DNA from: an uncultured Pelagibacteraceae bacterium
Lineage (GTDB): Bacteria; Pseudomonadota; Alphaproteobacteria; Pelagibacterales; Pelagibacteraceae
Reading direction: 5' to 3'
Length of the DNA stretch: 59,742 nt
Assembly (NCBI GenBank): GCA_902594405.1
Contig: CACJMB010000007.1
Location: 1-59,742, forward strand
The notes under the pieces are model-generated. The model was not told where the DNA came from. It did no database searches and was given only the letters and a program-made list of their open reading frames with translations. Below, piece after piece: positions 1 to 11,408 of this stretch (position 1 is its first letter; each line of letters opens with the position of its first letter). Position numbers and translations under genes: made by a program.

Positions 1-623
1 CTTCTGTAATAAAATTTTGACCACATGTAATGCCAATTTCTGTTTATTTCAATTGTAGTTGTGAATAATTTATTGTGAGATCCAAAAAAATTTGAGTAAT
101 TTACAGGTACTTGATAAATATTTTGTTTTTTGTCTAAAAATCTTTTGATTAGATCAGTATCTTCATAATAAAGAAAAAAATTTTCATCAAATCCTCCTAA
201 ATCAATAAATGTTTTTTTTTCTAAAAAAAAACAAGAAATTCCACATGGTATATTTATTTTTTTTATTTTTTTTATTATATTATTTTTGTCAGTTAAAACT
301 AACATTCCAAACTTATCATTAAAATCTTTACATGTGCGCTCTAAATTATATATCGCATCCTGTTCAACATAATTATCAGGACTGCAAAAAAAAATATATT
401 TTGTCTTTGCTAAACTTGCACCTAAATTGGCAGCTTGACCAAAACCACAATTGTTATTAAGCAAAACTTTTACATTAATATATTTACCTTCTATTGTTTT
501 TTTTAAATTTACATTATTAGAATTATCTATAATTATTATTGGAGTGTTATAATCAAAATGTTCAATATTTTTTTTAATTAAATGCTCACTTTTAAAAGAA
601 ACAATTACTACTGTAGTATTCAT
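1..623 (-). CDS. Family 2 glycosyltransferase, 3' end cut by window edge
   Basis: The frame opens with ATG at 623 on the minus strand and runs off the left edge, leaving about 207 residues. It begins with a hydrophobic strand typical of the GT-A fold (MNTTVVIVSF). 'NNCGFGQAANLG' (about 57-68) and 'SPDN' (81-84) occupy the nucleotide-sugar and metal-site positions. 'GGFDENFFLYYEDTDL' (143-158) is the acceptor-side signature of rhamnosyltransferase-type GT2 enzymes. Such proteins transfer sugars onto O-antigen or other surface polysaccharides at the inner membrane. The donor cannot be told. It diverges from the tRNA-Ser at 700 and may mark the edge of a variable cell-surface gene region, which is inference. 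The family call is firm; the substrate is unknown. Confidence 0.85.
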   Translation of the reverse strand, partial: MNTTVVIVSFKSEHLIKKNIEHFDYNTPIIIIDNSNNVNLKKTIEGKYINVKVLLNNNCGFGQAANLGASLAKTKYIFFCSPDNYVEQDAIYNLERTCKDFNDKFGMLVLTDKNNIIKKIKKINIPCGISCFFLEKKTFIDLGGFDENFFLYYEDTDLIKRFLDKKQNIYQVPVNYSNFFGSHNKLFTTTIEINRNWHYMWSKFYYR

Positions 624-699
624 AAAATTATTATTTTATATTAATTCATTACTAATATAAAAACTAAAAATGTTATTTATATTAACCATAATTATAGCT

Positions 700-789
700 G
701 GAGAGATGGCCGAGTGGTTGAAGGCGCACGCTTGGAAAGCGTGTAAAGGAGCAATTCTTTCATGGGTTCGAATCCCATTCTCTCCGCCA
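700..789 (+). tRNA. tRNA-Ser (anticodon GGA), CCA encoded
   Basis: Acceptor stem GGAGAGA (700-706) pairs with TCTCTCC (779-785), followed by discriminator G and an encoded CCA (787-789). The anticodon stem-loop GCTTGGAAAGC gives anticodon GGA. A long class II variable arm lies between 743 and 761, and the T-loop TTCGAAT is canonical. It lies between the divergent glycosyltransferase and gyrB. Confidence 0.97.
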
Positions 790-791
790 TT

Positions 792-808
792 AAATAAGCT
801 TTATTTTT
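792..808 (+). terminator. Weak all-AT hairpin after tRNA-Ser
   Basis: AAATAA (792-797) pairs with TTATTT (801-806) around a GCT loop and runs into further Ts. The stem has no GC pair, so it is a weak intrinsic-terminator candidate for the tRNA-Ser transcript. Confidence 0.35.
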
Positions 809-874
809 CAACAGTAATTAAGGTATTTTACAGTTTTTTTGTTAAGATAAATCAGCAATTTCTATAAAAAATGC

Positions 875-880
875 TATAAT
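875..880 (+). promoter_or_regulatory. Extended -10 (TGCTATAAT) for gyrB
   Basis: TATAAT at 875-880 is preceded by TGC, giving a perfect extended -10 element 24 bases before the gyrB ATG. No good -35 is seen at 16-18 bp upstream, as allowed for extended -10 promoters. The same nine bases precede the SRP RNA gene at 52852-52860. Confidence 0.65.
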
Positions 881-900
881 TTTCTTTTTCCAAAATTTAA

Positions 901-2967
<2,067 letters not shown>

Positions 2968-2969
2968 AA

Positions 2970-4250
2970 ATGAAGTTCTTTGAAACTTCAAAATATCATT
3001 CTTTTAAAAAATCAACATATATAACTCTTAGATGGATCGGAATTATTGGACAACTAATTGCTGTAAATTTTGTATATTTTTTTCTAAATTCTAGTTTTGA
3101 TTTTATTACCTCAAATTTAGTTATATTTTTAGGAATATTAAGTAATTTATATTTAATTTTTATTTATAAAAAAACACAATTATCAGATAGATCTGCTTTT
3201 ATCTTCCTGCTTATAGATATTTTGCAATTAGGTGTCCTTCTTTATTTGTCAGGGGGAATAACTAATCCATTTGTGATTTTTATATTAATACCAAGTGTTT
3301 TTTCCTCATCAAATTTAAGCTTAAGAACTAATGCTTTGTTAGTAATGTTAACAATAATTATAATTGTATTTTTAACTTTTAATTATCAAGATTTGCCAAT
3401 TAATTTAAATAGTGATTTTCATAACAATCATTATTTTTATTATTCTATCCCAGTTTCTTTGATTATCGCTTTAGTATTTTTAAATTATTTTGCAATGACA
3501 TTTGGTACACAATCTAGATTAAGAAAAGAGGCATTAGGTAAAATGGAGGAGGTAATGGCTAAAGAACATGAGCTTTTATCTTTGGGTGGACAAGCTGCTG
3601 CAGCAGCACATTCTTTAGGTACACCACTTTCCACAATAACAATAATTGCGCATGATTTAATGAAACAATTTAAAGGTCAAAAAGATTTGGAGAAAGATAT
3701 AGAGTTGTTAAATAGCCAAGTCGAGCGATGTAATGAAATTTTAAAGAGATTAACTTTAAATCCTGTGGAGGAAGATGAATTTATTGATAAAGATATTAAC
3801 ATTCGAGATTATTTGCATGAAATTATCTCTTCATTTAAGGAAATAAGTAAAAAGGAATTTGTTTTCAATTTTGATCAAGATTCAAACCCAAAAAAAATAA
3901 GTAAATCTATTGAAATAGTTTATGGATTAAGAAACTTTATAGGAAATGCAAACAAATTTGCCAAAAATTCTATTTTTATTAATTTAAAAAGTGACAGTGA
4001 ATTTACAGAGCTCACAGTAGAAGATGATGGTAATGGTTATCCAAGAGATATTATATCGAAAATTGGAGAACCATATTTAAAATCAAATTATTCAAAAGAT
4101 AAGTCTAAAGAGGGTTTAGGACTAGGTTTGTTTATTGGAAAAACTTTATTAGAAAAAAATTTTGCATCAGTCAATTGTAGAAATTCGAAAACACGTAGTG
4201 GTGCTGAAGTTATTATTAGATGGAAGAATAAAGAATTATTTAATATTTAA
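2970..4250 (+). CDS. regB: RegB/PrrB-like redox-sensing membrane histidine kinase
   Basis: A 426-aa sensor kinase. Six hydrophobic segments fill roughly residues 20-177. They include the 'GGITNPF' loop characteristic of RegB/PrrB, where ubiquinone is thought to be sensed. The phosphoacceptor box '[13 protein letters not shown]' has His214. '[10 protein letters not shown]' places Cys254 where the RegB redox-active cysteine lies. The HATPase parts are '[10 protein letters not shown]', 'DDGNGYP' and '[13 protein letters not shown]'. In other alphaproteobacteria RegB phosphorylates RegA in response to quinone redox state and controls respiratory genes. No RegA gene is in this window. It lies 2 bases after gyrB, and its stop overlaps the cobT stop on the other strand by 4 bases. 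Family assignment is strong; the regulated genes are unknown. Confidence 0.88.
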   Translation: MKFFETSKYHSFKKSTYITLRWIGIIGQLIAVNFVYFFLNSSFDFITSNLVIFLGILSNLYLIFIYKKTQLSDRSAFIFLLIDILQLGVLLYLSGGITNPFVIFILIPSVFSSSNLSLRTNALLVMLTIIIIVFLTFNYQDLPINLNSDFHNNHYFYYSIPVSLIIALVFLNYFAMTFGTQSRLRKEALGKMEEVMAKEHELLSLGGQAAAAAHSLGTPLSTITIIAHDLMKQFKGQKDLEKDIELLNSQVERCNEILKRLTLNPVEEDEFIDKDINIRDYLHEIISSFKEISKKEFVFNFDQDSNPKKISKSIEIVYGLRNFIGNANKFAKNSIFINLKSDSEFTELTVEDDGNGYPRDIISKIGEPYLKSNYSKDKSKEGLGLGLFIGKTLLEKNFASVNCRNSKTRSGAEVIIRWKNKELFNI

Positions 4251-6046
4251 TGGTATTTGTTCTTTGTTTCAAATAATGAGCTTAATTGAGATATCATAAC
4301 ATCTCCTAATTCATTTACGTCAGTAATTTTAATAGCTTTATTGTAATATCTTGAAACATCGTGACCAATTCCTATAGCCAAAACTTCAATATCTGATTTA
4401 TTTTCAATAAACTTCACAATCTTTTTTAAATGTTTTTCTAAAAAGTCACCTGAATTTACAGAAAGAGTTGAGTCATCTACAGGGGCTCCATCAGAGATAA
4501 CCATTAATATTTTTCTTTCTTCTTTTCTTTTTTTAATTCTATTATAGGACCACGATATAGCTTCTCCATCAATGTTCTCTTTAAGCAATCCTTCTTTTAG
4601 CATTAATCCCAAATTATTTTTCGCCTGCCTCCAATGTGTATCTGCTCCTTTGTAAATTATATGTCTTAAATCATTCAATCTTCCGGGTGTTTTAGGTTTA
4701 GAATTTTTAGTCCATAATTCTCTACTCTGTCCACCCTTCCAATTTTTGGTTGTGAAGCCTAAAATTTCGACTTTAACAGAGCACCTTTCTAATGTTCTAG
4801 ACAAGATATCTGCACAAATAGCTGCAATAGTAATTGGTCTTCCCCTCATAGATCCTGAATTATCAATAAGTAAAGTCACTACTGTATCTTTAAAATCTAA
4901 ATCTTTTTCTTTTTTAAACGATAAAGAATTATAAGGGTCCATTATAATTCTTGGAAGTTTTGAACTATCTAATAATCCCTCCTCTAAATCAAATTCCCAT
5001 GCTCTATTTTGTTTTGCAAGCAATTGTCTTTGAAGTTTATTAGCAAGTTTTGTTATAATATCTTGAAAGCCGATCAATTGTTGATCTAAATTTTTTCTTA
5101 GTTTTGTTGCTTCATCTGCATTTTCTAGATTTTCAGCTTTTACAACCTCATCAAACTGAGTTGTAAATATTTTATAATCTAAATTTATATTATCTATTTT
5201 TTTTTGAGCTACTTGCTCAGAACTTTGTTCATCTGACTCTGTGTCCGACAGCTGTTCGTCAAAGTTAAATTCATCAATACTATAATCAGCATCTAGTGAA
5301 GCTTCTGATACATTTTCATCTTTTTCATCTTTATTATCTTCTTTGTCATTATTTTCATCTTCATTTGATGGATTATCTTGTCCTTGATCTTGATTTTCTT
5401 CTTTTCGTTCATCCTCATCTTCACTTTGAAAAATGTCCATTTCTTCCAATATTTCTGAAAACTTTGAACTATAAATGTTTTGATCTTCAAGATTTTTAAG
5501 TAAAAATTCTTTATGTTTTTCTATAGCTTCCTCAAAGTCTTTTTCCCAAAAATTAAGCATTTTTGTTGTTAGAGGATTTAGCTTAATTTTATGAAAATTC
5601 TTAAGCATATATAGTTCGAATGCTTCTGATACAGATACATCTTCTTTAGTTTTTAATTGATCTTTGCGTTTACGATTTATTATTTGATGATAATTTTCTT
5701 GAAAATTTTTTCCAATTCCTTTTAACATTTTTCCTCCCAGAGTCTCATAACGTATTTTTTCAGCTATGTTATAAAGAGATCTAGAAGATGTATTTGAGGG
5801 AAGATTTTTTTTGTAAATTGTTTCATTACAAAATTTTTTTTTCAAAGCAGAGGAGTCTGTTTCTGCACGTAATCTTATAAAATCAGCTGGACTAGTTAAA
5901 TTATCAATCTCTAAAAAATTAAATTCTTTTATTTTTTTTTCTTCAGAATTTGTTTTTTTTATATCAAAATCATCAGCAATTACTTTTGCTGTAGAAGTTA
6001 AAGCAATTTTGAATTTTTCTTTTAAATTATTTTCTTTAGTGCTCAT
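4247..6046 (-). CDS. cobT: CobT-like VWA-domain protein
   Basis: A 599-aa protein of the CobT family, the metal-ion-binding partner of the CobS AAA+ ring in aerobic cobaltochelatase (CobN-CobS-CobT). The N-terminal half is helical. A very acidic low-complexity linker occupies about residues 200-290. The C-terminal half is a von Willebrand A domain with the MIDAS motif 'DNSGSM', then '[10 protein letters not shown]' and '[12 protein letters not shown]', as in CobT. It overlaps the cobS stop by one base and is surely coexpressed with it. No CobN or cobalamin-synthesis gene is in the window, so the pair may act as a MoxR/VWA-type chaperone instead, which is inference. The acidic linker creates shadow frames on both strands that I ignore. 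Confidence 0.9.
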   Translation of the reverse strand: MSTKENNLKEKFKIALTSTAKVIADDFDIKKTNSEEKKIKEFNFLEIDNLTSPADFIRLRAETDSSALKKKFCNETIYKKNLPSNTSSRSLYNIAEKIRYETLGGKMLKGIGKNFQENYHQIINRKRKDQLKTKEDVSVSEAFELYMLKNFHKIKLNPLTTKMLNFWEKDFEEAIEKHKEFLLKNLEDQNIYSSKFSEILEEMDIFQSEDEDERKEENQDQGQDNPSNEDENNDKEDNKDEKDENVSEASLDADYSIDEFNFDEQLSDTESDEQSSEQVAQKKIDNINLDYKIFTTQFDEVVKAENLENADEATKLRKNLDQQLIGFQDIITKLANKLQRQLLAKQNRAWEFDLEEGLLDSSKLPRIIMDPYNSLSFKKEKDLDFKDTVVTLLIDNSGSMRGRPITIAAICADILSRTLERCSVKVEILGFTTKNWKGGQSRELWTKNSKPKTPGRLNDLRHIIYKGADTHWRQAKNNLGLMLKEGLLKENIDGEAISWSYNRIKKRKEERKILMVISDGAPVDDSTLSVNSGDFLEKHLKKIVKFIENKSDIEVLAIGIGHDVSRYYNKAIKITDVNELGDVMISQLSSLFETKNKYH

Positions 6047-7020
6047 TAGATTTGAATATTAATCAAAGATTCTGGCAACTCTTCACCAAAACATCTTTGA
6101 TAATATTCTGCGATAGTATTTTTTTCAATATCATCACATTTATTAAGAAAAGTTACTCTAAAAGCGTAACCAGTGTCTTTAAATATCTCTGCATTCTCTG
6201 CCCAATGTAACACCGTTCTTGGGCTCATCACTGTTGAAATATCTCCTGCAATAAATCCTTTACGCGTTAAAGATGCCACCTTTATCATATTAGCAACCTT
6301 CTCTTTTCCCTTTGCGTTATTTAAGTTTTTATTTTTAGACAAAACAATGTCCATTTCTCTATCTAGGCTAAGATAGTTTAATGTTGTAACAATATTCCAT
6401 CTATCCATCTGACCTTGATTAATTTGCTGAGTGCCATGATAAAGACCCGTCGTATCACCAAGTCCAACAGTATTTGAAGTAGCAAATAACCTAAAAAATT
6501 TATTTTGTTTAATTACTTTGTTTTTATCTAGTAATGTAAAATTTCCCTCAGCTTCTAAAACTCTTTGAATTACAAACATTACATCAGGTCTACCAGCATC
6601 ATATTCATCAAAAACAAGAGCAACTGGATTTTGTATAGACCATGGTAAAATTCCCTCGTTAAATTGAGTTACTTGTTTACCGTCTTTAAGAACGATCGCA
6701 TCTTTTCCAATCAAATCAATTCTACTTACATGACTATCTAAATTTACACGGATGCAAGGCCAATTTAATCTTGCAGCTATTTGCTCAATATGAGTAGATT
6801 TTCCAGTGCCATGATACCCTTGAACCAAAACTCTCTTGTTAAACGCAAATCCTGAAATAATGGCTAAAGTAGTATCTCTATCGAACTTATAGTTTTTATC
6901 AATTTCAGGAACATATTCATTCTTTTTTGAAAATGCGTCTACTTCCATTTCTGAATCAATTCCAAAAGTCTGTTTTAATGAAACTTTAATATCCGGTTCC
7001 GTGTTAAGATTTGGTGTCAA
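6046..7020 (-). CDS. cobS: CobS-like MoxR-family AAA+ ATPase
   Basis: A 324-aa AAA+ ATPase of the CobS/MoxR group, close to the usual 330 aa. It shows Walker A 'GYHGTGKST' (about 69-77), Walker B 'LVFDEYDAG', sensor region '[19 protein letters not shown]' and a 'QMDRW' arginine region. The conserved CobS N-terminal region around '[15 protein letters not shown]' is present. In classical cobaltochelatase CobS hydrolyses ATP to drive cobalt insertion by CobN. The gene is flanked by the J-domain protein (17-base overlap at its start) and cobT (1-base overlap at its end), giving the conserved alphaproteobacterial order J-protein-cobS-cobT. Confidence 0.92.
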   Translation of the reverse strand: MTPNLNTEPDIKVSLKQTFGIDSEMEVDAFSKKNEYVPEIDKNYKFDRDTTLAIISGFAFNKRVLVQGYHGTGKSTHIEQIAARLNWPCIRVNLDSHVSRIDLIGKDAIVLKDGKQVTQFNEGILPWSIQNPVALVFDEYDAGRPDVMFVIQRVLEAEGNFTLLDKNKVIKQNKFFRLFATSNTVGLGDTTGLYHGTQQINQGQMDRWNIVTTLNYLSLDREMDIVLSKNKNLNNAKGKEKVANMIKVASLTRKGFIAGDISTVMSPRTVLHWAENAEIFKDTGYAFRVTFLNKCDDIEKNTIAEYYQRCFGEELPESLINIQI

Positions 7021-7537
7021 TTTTTTCTCTATAGGTATTTTTTAATTGAGTGTAAGCCAATGTTATAAGTTTAAGTTTTTCCTCGTATTTTTTATTTCCA
7101 GAATTCATATCAGGGTGAAATTTTTTCACAAGTAATTTGAATTTATCTTGTATTTTCTTCCACTTTAAACCCACAGAAACCCCCAATATTCCAAAAGCTT
7201 TTATATCTTTATGATCAAATTTAAATTGACGCATATGATTATAATCTCCATTTATTTTTTCTTTATCTAACTCATCTCTCAATGTTGTATTCCATAATAC
7301 TTTGAAAAAATTATCTGAAGAGCTAAAGCTTTGCGTGGGTTTGTGCCAAGTCATGTCAGATTTTAAAAAATCCATTACTTGGTCATCATTCATTCCTGAA
7401 AAATAGTTCCAATTTTTATTAAATTCTTTTACATGCTCAAGGCAAAGCATTCTAAATTTTCTGCTATTATCTTTTTCAACTGGTGCCTTATATTCACCTA
7501 TTTCATTACAATTATTCCAGTCACAAATATTTTTCAT
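7004..7537 (-). CDS. J-domain (DnaJ-like) protein upstream of cobS
   Basis: About 177 aa with a C-terminal J domain (about 115-177) whose '[10 protein letters not shown]' carries the HPD signature needed to stimulate DnaK. The N-terminal part has a small cysteine-rich stretch ('[16 protein letters not shown]', plus a later Cys in 'LCLEH') that could bind zinc. I place the start at the ATG at 7537 (MKNICDW) rather than five codons upstream at 7552, because the shorter form leaves room for a promoter. It lacks the G/F and zinc-finger regions of true DnaJ, so it is a specialised J-protein. Its place at the head of the cobS-cobT block suggests it works on the same target. Its start codon is only 17 bases from that of the divergent bolA gene. 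Confidence 0.85.
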   Translation of the reverse strand: MKNICDWNNCNEIGEYKAPVEKDNSRKFRMLCLEHVKEFNKNWNYFSGMNDDQVMDFLKSDMTWHKPTQSFSSSDNFFKVLWNTTLRDELDKEKINGDYNHMRQFKFDHKDIKAFGILGVSVGLKWKKIQDKFKLLVKKFHPDMNSGNKKYEEKLKLITLAYTQLKNTYREKIDTKS

Positions 7538-7541
7538 GATA

Positions 7542-7547
7542 TATAAT
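7542..7547 (+). promoter_or_regulatory. Candidate -10 for bolA, implying a leaderless mRNA
   Basis: TATAAT (7542-7547) ends 7 bases before the bolA ATG at 7555, so transcription from it would start at or next to the start codon. The 17-base gap between the two divergent start codons leaves no room for a longer leader on either side. Confidence 0.5.
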
Positions 7548-7554
7548 AACATAT

Positions 7555-7815
7555 ATGGATATAAATGAGTTAATTACAATTGTAAAAAATAAATTATTAA
7601 ATCAAATAAATATTGAAAGTATAAATATTGAAGATAAATCTTTTCTTCATAAAAATCATAAAGGAAATCAAGAAGGAAAATATCATTTAAAATTAATTAT
7701 CGTTTCTCAAGAGCTAAAAAAAATGAATAAAATTGAAAGTAATAAAAAAATTTACAAGATTTTAGATCAAGAATTAAAAGAATTTATTCACTCAATCCAA
7801 ATTTTAATTAGTTAA
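7555..7815 (+). CDS. bolA: BolA family protein
   Basis: An 86-aa protein of BolA type, the usual size. The helix-turn-helix-like class II KH core is visible: 'SFLHKNHKGNQEGKYHLKL' carries the conserved His preceding the helix, followed by a C-terminal helix ending in 'IHSIQI'. BolA proteins pair with monothiol glutaredoxins to bind or transfer Fe-S clusters and influence iron homeostasis and shape. No glutaredoxin gene is adjacent here. The gene diverges from the J-protein and its stop overlaps aroB on the other strand by 12 bases. Confidence 0.85.
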   Translation: MDINELITIVKNKLLNQINIESINIEDKSFLHKNHKGNQEGKYHLKLIIVSQELKKMNKIESNKKIYKILDQELKEFIHSIQILIS

Positions 7816-8910
7816 AAATTTTTTCAGAAATAAATTTAACTTTTTTTTGGAGTATTTTTTGTTGAAAATTGGCTTACCAATTTTTTTCAACAAAACTAAG
7901 TTAATTTTTTCAGAATTATTTTTTTTATCTTTGATCATAAAAGATAAAATCTTATTTAAATCTCTGATAGAAAAATATTTTTTTATAGAAGAAGGTAGAC
8001 CAGAATTATCAATATGATTTATAATTAAATTATATTCACTTTTGCTAAGCATGTGTTCCTTAAAACTAAAACTCAGTGCCGTTTTCATTCCAAGTATCAC
8101 GGCTTCACCATGATTTAGTTTATAACTGTACCCTAAGCCTGCCTCATAAGCATGGGCAAATGTATGGCCAAAATTTAATACTTTTCTTAATGCTATTTCT
8201 TTTTCATCTTTTTCAACTACTTTTTTTTTAATTTTACAACTTTCATAAATTGCTTTTTCAATAAATGGAGAAGAAAGACTTAAAATCTTTTTAAGATTTT
8301 TATTTAAGAAACTAAAAAATTTTTTATTATCAATTAATGAATGCTTTAATATTTCTCCATATCCACAAACTATCTCTCTTTTTGATAAAGATTTAAGAAA
8401 TTGAATATCTGAGAGAACCAATGATGGTTGATAAAAACTTCCTATTAAATTTTTACCATACTTAGAATTAACCCCAGTTTTTCCACCTATTGATGAATCA
8501 ACTTGAGCTAAAAGAGTTGTTGGAATATTTGCAAACTTTAGGCCCCTTTTGAAAAGACTAGCCGCAAAACCACTTACATCACCTGTAATTCCTCCTCCTA
8601 AAGAAATTAAAACATCATTTCTTGAAAAGTTTTTATTTAATAAAACTTCTAGAATTTTATTAACGCTATTAATATTTTTATTTTTTTCACTAGCATTAAA
8701 AAATAACACAAAAATACTTTTATTTTTAAAAGACCTTTTAATATTTGAGACAAATTTTTTTGGAACATTTTTATCAACAACAATTAAACATTTATCAAAA
8801 TCAATTGAATTTGATTTAAAAATTTTTGATACACTTGAGGTCAGATTTGATCCAATAATTATTGGATATTTTTCGGTTTTAGTTACTATATTTAATCTAG
8901 TTTGTTTCAT
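7804..8910 (-). CDS. aroB: 3-dehydroquinate synthase
   Basis: A 368-aa enzyme that converts DAHP to 3-dehydroquinate, the second step of the shikimate pathway, using NAD+ and a divalent metal. Motifs: 'SLGGGITGDVSGFAAS' (NAD-binding), 'PTTLLAQVDSSIGGKTGVN', 'GYGEILKHS' and the metal-ligand segments 'NFGHTFAHAYE' and 'LNHGEAV'. Length fits the family. The start overlaps the end of aroK by 14 bases, giving an aroK-aroB operon as in many proteobacteria. Confidence 0.97.
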   Translation of the reverse strand: MKQTRLNIVTKTEKYPIIIGSNLTSSVSKIFKSNSIDFDKCLIVVDKNVPKKFVSNIKRSFKNKSIFVLFFNASEKNKNINSVNKILEVLLNKNFSRNDVLISLGGGITGDVSGFAASLFKRGLKFANIPTTLLAQVDSSIGGKTGVNSKYGKNLIGSFYQPSLVLSDIQFLKSLSKREIVCGYGEILKHSLIDNKKFFSFLNKNLKKILSLSSPFIEKAIYESCKIKKKVVEKDEKEIALRKVLNFGHTFAHAYEAGLGYSYKLNHGEAVILGMKTALSFSFKEHMLSKSEYNLIINHIDNSGLPSSIKKYFSIRDLNKILSFMIKDKKNNSEKINLVLLKKIGKPIFNKKYSKKKLNLFLKKFLTN

Positions 8911-9409
8911 AAATTTTTACAATTTTATTTACTATTTCACTTTTAGTAAGATTATCACACTTTATCTCATATAAAGCTTTAGAATAAATGTTAGATCGTT
9001 TCTTAATTAAATCAATTAACTCAGTATCGGTTGCATTAATCGCTAATGGTCTTTTTTTACTGTTTTTAATTCTATTTAACAATGTTTTATCATCCCAATT
9101 TAGCCAAAAAGATAAATGATTTTTTAAAATTTCTTTTCTAATATTGTTATTTGTAAAAGCCCCCCCACCAAGTGAAATCACGCTAGAGTTTAATTTAAGT
9201 TTTTTTAAAGTTGTTTGTTCCTCAATTTTTCTAAAATAATTCTCACCCTTAACTTCAAAGATTTTTTTTATTGTAATGTTTAAATTTTTTTCAATTTCTT
9301 TATCGATATCAACAAAATTTAATTTTAATTTCTTAGCCACTAAGGATCCAATAGAGCTCTTACCAGAACCCATCATCCCCAAAAAAACTAGATTTTCTTT
9401 TGATTTCAT
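8897..9409 (-). CDS. aroK: Shikimate kinase
   Basis: About 170 aa from the ATG at 9409 (MKSKENLVFLG). The open frame extends 21 codons further upstream, but those residues fit no shikimate kinase and would overlap the divergent gene at 9467. P-loop 'GMMGSGKSS', shikimate-binding 'DIDKEIE', 'GGGAFTN' and lid 'KKRPLA' are all present. It phosphorylates shikimate with ATP, feeding EPSP synthase (aroA, at 42.6 kb in this window). Translationally coupled to aroB. Confidence 0.95.
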   Translation of the reverse strand: MKSKENLVFLGMMGSGKSSIGSLVAKKLKLNFVDIDKEIEKNLNITIKKIFEVKGENYFRKIEEQTTLKKLKLNSSVISLGGGAFTNNNIRKEILKNHLSFWLNWDDKTLLNRIKNSKKRPLAINATDTELIDLIKKRSNIYSKALYEIKCDNLTKSEIVNKIVKIYETN

Positions 9410-9466
9410 AAGTTTCTTTATTGAAAAAACATAAATATGTCTTAATTTGAAATTATCTAAAAGTAT

Positions 9467-9649
9467 ATGCAATTCATTAAAAACACAAGTTCAGGCAAAG
9501 CAAGTATCATAGGACTTGTGATTAAATCTATAATCGGATTAGGGGTTATTTTAGGTATTATTTTTTTTCTAAGTACAATTGATTTTCCTGCACCTAAAAA
9601 AGAAATTGAAAAAATTATTCCAAATGAAAATTTTAAAATTGTTAAATAA
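9467..9649 (+). CDS. Small single-span membrane protein, unknown
   Basis: A 60-aa frame with a short basic N-terminus, one hydrophobic segment (about residues 14-38) and a charged tail ('APKKEIEKIIPNENFK'). It lies 57 bases from the divergent aroK start and overlaps the next gene's start by 26 bases. The membrane segment and coupling to a downstream secreted protein make it plausible as a real gene. I do not recognise a family. Confidence 0.6.
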   Translation: MQFIKNTSSGKASIIGLVIKSIIGLGVILGIIFFLSTIDFPAPKKEIEKIIPNENFKIVK

Positions 9650-11387
9650 GAAAATTCTTTTAATTAAATTATTTTGTCTTATTTTTTTTACACCTGTATT
9701 TGCAGAAGAAAAACCGATTGATATTTGGAATATAGAAAAAAAAGATAATCAAGTTATTTCAGAAACAAATATTTCAAGTGAAAATTCAAGCAGTACTACT
9801 CAGAATAGTGTTTACGAACTACAAACAAATAAACAAACAGATACTATTAAACTTGATAAAGAATTTTCATCAAAAGAAATTAAAATTGTTGGACTATATG
9901 ATCCTAGTGAATACGGTTTGAGTATGGATATGTGGTCAAATTCTGATGGAACTAAATTAAAAAATTTATTTCAGAATATTAATAAGTTTAATCTTTCAGA
10001 GGATGCATCTGATATAATGCACATATCTTTATTAACCAACGCTTATTCTCCAACTCAAAACATTACTGAGAAAGAATTTATGAGCTTTAAATCTGATTGG
10101 TTAATAAAAGATGCAAACTTAGAATTAATAGAAGAATATTTAATTAAAAATCAAATAATAAATTTGCATCCAAATTTAACAAGATATCTGGTAGACACTT
10201 ATTTATCAGAATCAAACGTAAAAAAATCATGTGAGATTTTTTCTAAAAATTCTGAACCCATTCAAGATGAATATCTATCAAAATTTAATTTATATTGTTT
10301 AATCAATTATGGAAAAAATGAAGAAGCACAACTAATCTTAGATTTAAAAAAAGAGTTAGGTTTTGAAGATAGTTATTACGAAAACAAAATAAATTATTTA
10401 TTTGGATATTTAGATGAGGCAGATAAAGAAATATCAATAAATTCAATTTTAGATTTTCATTTGGCTCATAGAACTAACCCTGAGTTTTCTTATGAACCAA
10501 GTGAAGATACACCTAAAATAATTTGGAAATATCTTTCAGCTGCTAATTTACTTTTTAAAATTCAAGATATAGAGATTACAGATGTAGAAAAAATTTCTAC
10601 AATAGAAAAAGCTGTTAATGATAAAAATTATTCAGAAGAGGAGTTATTCGAATTTTATAAAAAATTCCAATTTAATATTAATCAATTTTTAAATGCAAAA
10701 GAGGCATATAAATCACTATCTTCAATCGAGGGACGCGCTCTTTTATATCAAAGAACTCTTTTAACTGAAGAACCAAAAATCAAATTAGAATTTATAAAGA
10801 TATTAAAGGATCTATTTATATCTGATGAAATAGGTGATGCCTTTGATTTGGAATTAAAAAAATTTTTAAGTGAAATTAATGTTGAGGATGTGCCCTCAAA
10901 TTTTACAACATTTTATAATAGTAATCTAAACAAGAAAGAGACAGCAGATAAAAAGATTAAATATAATAGTAAAATTTTACATCAATCAAAACTTATAAAT
11001 TATTTCAATGGGGACTATGCAAAATCTAAAATTGAAGAGGACCTAGATAAATTTTTAAAGAAAATTAAAAAAGATAAAAAATATTTTTTATCAAAAAAAG
11101 ATATAATTTTTCTGGAGGCGCTTAAATCTGACGGAGTTGAAATTTCAAAAAAATATGATGGTCTTTATGAGGTGAAGCAATCAGAAATGCCTGCCGATAT
11201 TCAAACAATGATAGATAATAATGAGATTGGTGCCGCATTGTTGAGAATAATTGAGGTAATTGGACCTGACAAAATTGAAAATATTGATGAAGATACAGTT
11301 TATTTTATTATCAATACTTTAAATCAATTAAATGTTGATTTAATTAGAAACAAACTATTGCTAAAAGTTCTTCCTTTAAAAGTTTAA
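9624..11387 (+). CDS. Large secreted/periplasmic protein of unknown function
   Basis: About 587 aa from the ATG at 9624 (MKILKLL). The frame opens earlier, but this start gives a clean signal peptide: basic N-terminus, hydrophobic 'LLIKLFCLIFFTPVFA' and an AxA-like cleavage site before EEKP. The mature part is acidic and lysine-rich, mostly predicted helix, with no transmembrane segment. It has the look of a long helical-repeat scaffold ('NKFNLSEDASDIMHISLL', 'LVDTYLSESNVKKSCEIF'), but no catalytic motif can be picked out. It overlaps the 60-aa membrane protein and ends 21 bases before def. The export signal is clear; the role is unknown. Confidence 0.8.
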   Translation: MKILKLLNKKILLIKLFCLIFFTPVFAEEKPIDIWNIEKKDNQVISETNISSENSSSTTQNSVYELQTNKQTDTIKLDKEFSSKEIKIVGLYDPSEYGLSMDMWSNSDGTKLKNLFQNINKFNLSEDASDIMHISLLTNAYSPTQNITEKEFMSFKSDWLIKDANLELIEEYLIKNQIINLHPNLTRYLVDTYLSESNVKKSCEIFSKNSEPIQDEYLSKFNLYCLINYGKNEEAQLILDLKKELGFEDSYYENKINYLFGYLDEADKEISINSILDFHLAHRTNPEFSYEPSEDTPKIIWKYLSAANLLFKIQDIEITDVEKISTIEKAVNDKNYSEEELFEFYKKFQFNINQFLNAKEAYKSLSSIEGRALLYQRTLLTEEPKIKLEFIKILKDLFISDEIGDAFDLELKKFLSEINVEDVPSNFTTFYNSNLNKKETADKKIKYNSKILHQSKLINYFNGDYAKSKIEEDLDKFLKKIKKDKKYFLSKKDIIFLEALKSDGVEISKKYDGLYEVKQSEMPADIQTMIDNNEIGAALLRIIEVIGPDKIENIDEDTVYFIINTLNQLNVDLIRNKLLLKVLPLKV

Positions 11388-11408
11388 AAATTATAATAAA
11401 ATCAATTT

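Noticed and set aside
670..867. 65-aa plus-strand frame over tRNA-Ser
   Set aside because: It is a translation of the tRNA gene and has no protein character.
5293..5499. Long frames on both strands inside cobT
   Set aside because: They are shadows of the acidic low-complexity linker of CobT (GAA/GAT-rich DNA read in other frames as Lys/Met or Leu/His/Phe).
8549..8974. 141-aa plus-strand frame across aroB/aroK
   Set aside because: Antisense shadow; both shikimate genes are intact on the minus strand.
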